NCBI GenBank assembly: GCA_946401765.1
Contig: CAMIVJ010000099.1
Span: 1-9,060, forward strand
Direction: 5' to 3'
DNA from: an uncultured bacterium
GTDB taxonomy: Bacteria > Verrucomicrobiota > Kiritimatiellia > RFP12 > UBA1067
Length of the DNA: 9,060 nucleotides
The translations under genes and the position numbers were made by a program. The notes under the pieces were generated by a model. That model was not told the origin of the DNA, ran no database searches, and was given only the letters and a program-made list of their open reading frames with translations. Of this stretch, positions 6,209 through 9,060 are shown piece after piece (positions within the stretch are counted from its first letter, which is position 1; the number at the start of each line of letters is the position of its first letter).

Positions 6209-6544
6209 ATGAGATTGTTAATGGCAGCGATTGTGGCGGCGGCGTTTCAGGTGCGCCCGATGCCGCGGCAGGATGGTCCGCTCGAGCCGTCCATCCAGAA
6301 CGAGGTCGACCATGCGGTCGATCTCGCCGAGGCGTGGCTTGCGCGGCAGACGAACCTCGTGGCGGCGGCGCGTTCGAACACGACCAACTGCGTTGACGCC
6401 GCGCGTCTATTCTCCACCAACGGCCTCACGCGCGAGAAGATCGCGCTCAAGCTCATATCGACCCAGAAGGGCGAAGGCTGGTGGATCGCCTCAACCAACG
6501 CCGCGCCCACCCGCGCCGCCGTTGAAATACTGAAAGGTCTCTGA
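6209..6544 (+). CDS. Small hypothetical protein with N-terminal hydrophobic segment, upstream of lgt
   Basis: I do not recognise this 111-residue protein. It starts MRLLMAAIVAAAFQ, a short hydrophobic stretch that could be a weak signal peptide or membrane anchor. A mixed helical region rich in Ala, Asn and Arg follows (about 27-60), then a segment with WWIAS (91-95) near the C-terminus. Codon use and GC content resemble the neighbours, which supports real coding. The start at 6209 has AAAGGA (6191-6196) twelve bases upstream, a rather long spacing; ATG 6221 is an in-frame alternative that would lose part of the hydrophobic stretch. The stop TGA shares its last base with the lgt ATG (TGATG, 6542-6546), so the two are probably translationally coupled and may act together on the envelope. 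Confidence 0.7.
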   Translation: MRLLMAAIVAAAFQVRPMPRQDGPLEPSIQNEVDHAVDLAEAWLARQTNLVAAARSNTTNCVDAARLFSTNGLTREKIALKLISTQKGEGWWIASTNAAPTRAAVEILKGL

Positions 6545-7350
6545 TGCATCCCGATCTCATATCGCTCGGCTTTCTGCACATAAAGACTTACGGCGCCTTC
6601 ATGGCGCTGGGCTTCCTCGCGGCATGGCAGGTGCTGGCGTGGATGTGCAGGCGCACCGGACGCAATCCCGAGCCTTGCACAAACCTGATAATGCTGATGA
6701 TGATCAGCGGCGTCGTCGGCGCGCGCATCGCGTACGTCGTCGAGCACTGGGCGACTGAATTCGCCGAACATCCCGAGATGATTGTCCGCGTGGACAAAGG
6801 CGGGCTGATGTTCTACGGCGGATTGATATTGGCGATCGCTGTGTTCTTCGTGTGGTGCCGCGTAAAGCGCGAGAAGATTCTGCCGATGGCGGACCTCTTC
6901 GCGGTGGTGATTCCGCTTGGACACGCCTTCGGCCGCGTGGGATGCTTCTTCTACGGATGCTGCTTCGGACGCCTCTCGAATGCGTCGTGCGCCGTCTCGT
7001 TTCCGCGCGGATCGCCCGCGTGGCACGAACAGTTGAACGCCGGGCTCATCGCCGCTGACGCCCGCGCGGCGCTGCCCGTGCTGCCCACGCAGCTCTTCGA
7101 GGCGGTTTCTGTGTTCATTCTTTTTTCGGCGCTTCTGGCGCTCCATCGCAGGTTCTGGAAGGAGCGTCCAGGTTTCGTCACAGGCTGTTACATGATCGGT
7201 TATGCGTGTATTCGCTACGGAATTGAAGTTTTGCGTGGCGACCCTCGTGCCAACGTGGGCAATTTCACCATCAGTCAGGCGATTTCCCTCGCGCTGATTC
7301 TTTTAGGTTCCGCATTTATCCTTGTTGCGTTTCGTCGCGGAAAATTGTAA
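6544..7350 (+). CDS. lgt: Prolipoprotein diacylglyceryl transferase
   Basis: Lgt is the inner-membrane enzyme that moves diacylglycerol from phosphatidylglycerol to the lipobox cysteine of prolipoproteins, the first lipoprotein maturation step. The 268-residue protein has several hydrophobic membrane segments, about seven as in the family. Seen motifs are KTYGAFMALGF (14-24), KGGLMFYGGLI (85-95), the Lgt signature region as GHAFGRVGCFFYGCCFGR (126-143), LPTQLFEA (180-187) and RYGIEVLRGDPR (224-235). R131 matches the essential signature Arg and R231 lies in the conserved C-terminal RGD segment. The signature reads GCFxxGCC rather than the GNFxNGE of E. coli, and Tyr replaces the His of the HGG motif; these variants are familiar in non-proteobacterial Lgt. 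The gene probably acts on the lipoprotein encoded at 5567. Confidence 0.95.
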   Translation: MHPDLISLGFLHIKTYGAFMALGFLAAWQVLAWMCRRTGRNPEPCTNLIMLMMISGVVGARIAYVVEHWATEFAEHPEMIVRVDKGGLMFYGGLILAIAVFFVWCRVKREKILPMADLFAVVIPLGHAFGRVGCFFYGCCFGRLSNASCAVSFPRGSPAWHEQLNAGLIAADARAALPVLPTQLFEAVSVFILFSALLALHRRFWKERPGFVTGCYMIGYACIRYGIEVLRGDPRANVGNFTISQAISLALILLGSAFILVAFRRGKL

Positions 7351-7353
7351 TAT
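7325..7353 (+). promoter_or_regulatory. Weak candidate promoter for the FecR-like gene
   Basis: The GC content falls sharply at the end of lgt. TTGCGT (7325-7330) lies 17 bases before TAATAT (7348-7353). An alternative -10, TGTAAT (7346-7351), pairs with TTGTTG (7322-7327) at 18 bases. Neither matches the consensus well. The boxes overlap the last codons of lgt, and the next ATG is 33 bases downstream, so local initiation or simple read-through are both possible. Confidence 0.35.
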
Positions 7354-7386
7354 ATATGGACCACAAGAGGAAGGAAGGCTTTGCAA

Positions 7387-8499
7387 ATGAACCTGACATA
7401 CCCGATTAAGACGGCGGCTGTGCTTGCAACCGCTGCGGTTTTTGCTGTCTGCTCGTACGCGCAGGACGACGCCGCGGACGACAAACCGGAGGCCGGCGCG
7501 GCTGCATCCGAACAGGCCGCCGACGATACCGGCGTTGCTGCGGTGAAGACGGCGGACAAATTCTTCTACCCGCTCATCCGCTGCGTTGACGCAAGCGGAA
7601 CGGTGCAGGTGCTCAAGCCGCGCACCGCCGACTGGGTGGACGCCGTGGAAGGGCGCTACTATCCGCTCGGCTCCATAGTGCGCGTGATTGGCGATGGCAA
7701 GACGCCTGCGCGTGCCAAGTTCGAGTTCGGCGACAAGTCTTCGCTCGTCGCGGGCGAAGGCGTGGAGTTCGCGACGAAGGAGATCAAGATCGGCGATCTC
7801 AATCGCACGCTTGTTCTCAGGAAGGGCCGCGTGTACCTCAAGCTGCCGCTCCAGCTCAAGGAAGGTTTCTTCAGCGTCGAGACGCCCAATTTCAAGTGCG
7901 AGAATCTCGCCGGCGAGAGCTGGTTCGACTATTCCGCCGAGGCGGACGGCGACGAGGCCGTGCTGCGCTGCGTGACGGGCTCGATGGCGCTTTCCGGAAA
8001 GCACTTCAAGTTCCCGCGCCTCGTCGCGGCGAACCAGCTGCGCATCACCACTACAGGCAAGGGGCTCTTCTCCGTGATCAAGGGCGAGAGCGGCGACTGC
8101 AAGGCGCAGCTCGACCAGGGCATCATCGCGGAGCGCAACTTCGAGACGGGCGAGTTGGTCGAGAAGGTGAAGTCGCTCGACTTCACGCTCTCGGCGCAGT
8201 GCGTGATCAAGATCTTCCGCGCCAAGTCCAATGTGGGCGGGCGCACGGTCGTCTCCATGATGACGTTCAACGCCACGGGCGACATGAAGAACCGCATCGC
8301 GTTTGCCGAGGGCCGCGCCAACGTCAACTCCGGCGAGCTCGTGGTGTCCACGAAGGTCGCCGATGCGGACAAGGCCGCCAAGAGCAGCCGCGTGGACGAG
8401 GAGACCGAGACGGTCGAGGTGAAGCCCGCCGCCGAGGAGAAGAAGCCGGCCGCTCCCAAGAAGGAAGAGAAGAAGGACGACGAAGACGATCTCATCTGA
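7387..8499 (+). CDS. Secreted FecR-like domain protein with charged C-terminal tail
   Basis: The 370-residue product has a signal peptide (basic N-terminus, hydrophobic 9-22) with a likely cleavage site SYA/Q after residue 25; C22 lacks a proper lipobox. A low-complexity Ala/Asp/Glu linker (26-58) precedes a beta-rich region that resembles FecR-type domains: LGSIVRV (94-100), ARAKFEFGDKSSLVAGEGVE (108-127), LVLRKGRVYLKLP (142-154), FFSVETPNFKCENLAG (161-176) and VLRCVTGSM (192-200). No transmembrane anti-sigma helix is present, so it is probably a free periplasmic or surface protein rather than a true FecR regulator. A second beta-like region (about 240-325) is unrecognised. Residues 328-370 are a Lys/Glu/Pro/Ala tail ending in EDDLI. 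ATG 7387 is chosen over TTG 7381 because AAGGAAGG (7371-7378) sits eight bases away. Function unknown. Confidence 0.75.
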   Translation: MNLTYPIKTAAVLATAAVFAVCSYAQDDAADDKPEAGAAASEQAADDTGVAAVKTADKFFYPLIRCVDASGTVQVLKPRTADWVDAVEGRYYPLGSIVRVIGDGKTPARAKFEFGDKSSLVAGEGVEFATKEIKIGDLNRTLVLRKGRVYLKLPLQLKEGFFSVETPNFKCENLAGESWFDYSAEADGDEAVLRCVTGSMALSGKHFKFPRLVAANQLRITTTGKGLFSVIKGESGDCKAQLDQGIIAERNFETGELVEKVKSLDFTLSAQCVIKIFRAKSNVGGRTVVSMMTFNATGDMKNRIAFAEGRANVNSGELVVSTKVADADKAAKSSRVDEETETVEVKPAAEEKKPAAPKKEEKKDDEDDLI

Positions 8500-8578
8500 T
8501 GCGGCGTCGGCGTCCATGCAGTGGCGCGCGCGAGCCGTTTCAGGAAAATAAAAGAAACAAGAAAGACAGGAAAGCAAA

Positions 8579-9060
8579 GTGGTCATTCATCATTTCAACC
8601 GCCTCATCAAGAACAAGTGGGTATGGGGCGTATTCGCAGTGGCGATCTCCGTGTTCTTCGCGTTCGACTTCCTATTCCGCGGAGACGGGGAGGGTGGCAG
8701 GCCGTCGGCCGACTCGGCCGGCAAGCTTGGCGGAAAGGATGTGCCAGGCGCGTTCTTCAACCGCCTGGTCAACGATGTGCGCGGCTTCGGCCGCGGCCGC
8801 GACAACAAGACCCCCGCCGCCGAGGTGAACCGCCGTGCATGGCAGAACGCGGCCACGCTCGCCGTTGCGAAGAGCGCCAACCTCGAGGCCACCGACGAGG
8901 ACGTGCGCGCGGCCATCCGCCGTGACCCCGCATTCAAGGACGAAGGCGGCGCCTTCAACATGCAGCGCTACGAGATGCTGCTGCGCGAGAACGGCATGTC
9001 GCCCGAGCTCTTCGAGGATTTCCTCAAGCGCCGCCTCACACTCGGCAAGCTCCAGCAGGT
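8579..9060 (+). CDS. PpiD/SurA-like membrane-anchored periplasmic folding protein, N-terminal part
   Basis: This reading frame is open to the window end, so only about 160 residues are visible. It starts GTG with AGGA (8568-8571) seven bases upstream. The N-terminus has a basic cytoplasmic stub and one membrane helix (about 14-33, WVWGVFAVAISVFFAFDFLF), then a Gly/Asp linker. Residues from about 85 on match the SurA-type N-terminal chaperone domain of PpiD: LEATDEDVRAAIRRDPAFKD, then GAFNMQRYEMLLRENGMSPE and LFEDFLKRRLTLGKLQQ, with the family's pattern 'PAF...G.F....Y...L...GM....F...L...L...KL'. PpiD family proteins help newly exported proteins fold near the Sec translocon. Whether a parvulin prolyl isomerase domain follows cannot be seen. 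It fits the envelope theme of its neighbours. Confidence 0.8.
   Translation, partial: MVIHHFNRLIKNKWVWGVFAVAISVFFAFDFLFRGDGEGGRPSADSAGKLGGKDVPGAFFNRLVNDVRGFGRGRDNKTPAAEVNRRAWQNAATLAVAKSANLEATDEDVRAAIRRDPAFKDEGGAFNMQRYEMLLRENGMSPELFEDFLKRRLTLGKLQQ

Noticed and set aside
7308..7342. Inverted repeat TTCCGC ... GCGGAA near the end of lgt as a terminator
   Set aside because: The loop would be 23 bases, it lies inside coding sequence, and no T tract follows.
8516..8551. ATG 8516 as an upstream start for the PpiD-like gene
   Set aside because: It is in the same frame but meets a stop at 8549-8551 before the GTG at 8579.
7303..8586. Long - strand open frame opposite the FecR-like gene (427 codons)
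   Set aside because: The + strand frame has a signal peptide, an SD and domain-like sequence; the antisense product is Arg/Leu/His-rich without motifs.

Overview
The window is a compact stretch of housekeeping genes, all on the + strand. The DNA is GC-rich, with short AT-rich gaps that hold candidate promoters. Shine-Dalgarno (SD) sequences are strong in front of most genes. Several genes imply a Gram-negative (diderm) bacterium: a lipoprotein, prolipoprotein diacylglyceryl transferase, a secreted FecR-like protein and a PpiD/SurA-type periplasmic folding factor. No gene fixes the phylum. A PVC-group bacterium (Verrucomicrobiota, Kiritimatiellota or Lentisphaerota) is a weak guess, based on the short UvrC, the low-complexity ribosomal-protein tails and the FecR-like protein.

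Layout. (1) 39-1816: a promoter, then tatA (Tat export) and uvrC (excision repair), probably one transcript. (2) 1871-6136: a second promoter drives the 'alpha operon' rpmJ-rpsM-rpsK-rpsD-rpoA-rplQ (ribosomal proteins L36, S13, S11, S4 and L17, plus RNA polymerase alpha). It continues through overlapping stop/start codons into a PduO-type ATP:cob(I)alamin adenosyltransferase and a DUF3261-like lipoprotein. (3) 6146-7350: a third promoter, a small unrecognised exported or membrane protein, and lgt, whose start overlaps the small gene's stop. (4) About 7325-8499: a likely promoter inside the end of lgt and a secreted FecR-like protein. (5) 8579-9060: the N-terminal part of a membrane-anchored PpiD/SurA-like protein that runs off the window.

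The second unit pairs core translation and transcription with two accessory genes. The genes from 5567 onward form an envelope group: a lipoprotein, the enzyme that lipidates lipoproteins, a secreted beta-rich protein and a periplasmic chaperone. No rRNA, tRNA, CRISPR array, insertion sequence, phage gene or convincing intrinsic terminator was seen. No gap exceeds 300 bases.

I did not find a new defence or mobile system. The observations most worth checking are a UvrC lacking about 100 residues between its UVR and RNase H-like domains, an acidic Ala/Glu-rich N-terminal extension on S11, a 13-base identity between two extended -10 promoters, a hairpin between rpsD and rpoA, the coupling of a B12 enzyme and a lipoprotein to rplQ, and an unknown small gene fused to the start of lgt.
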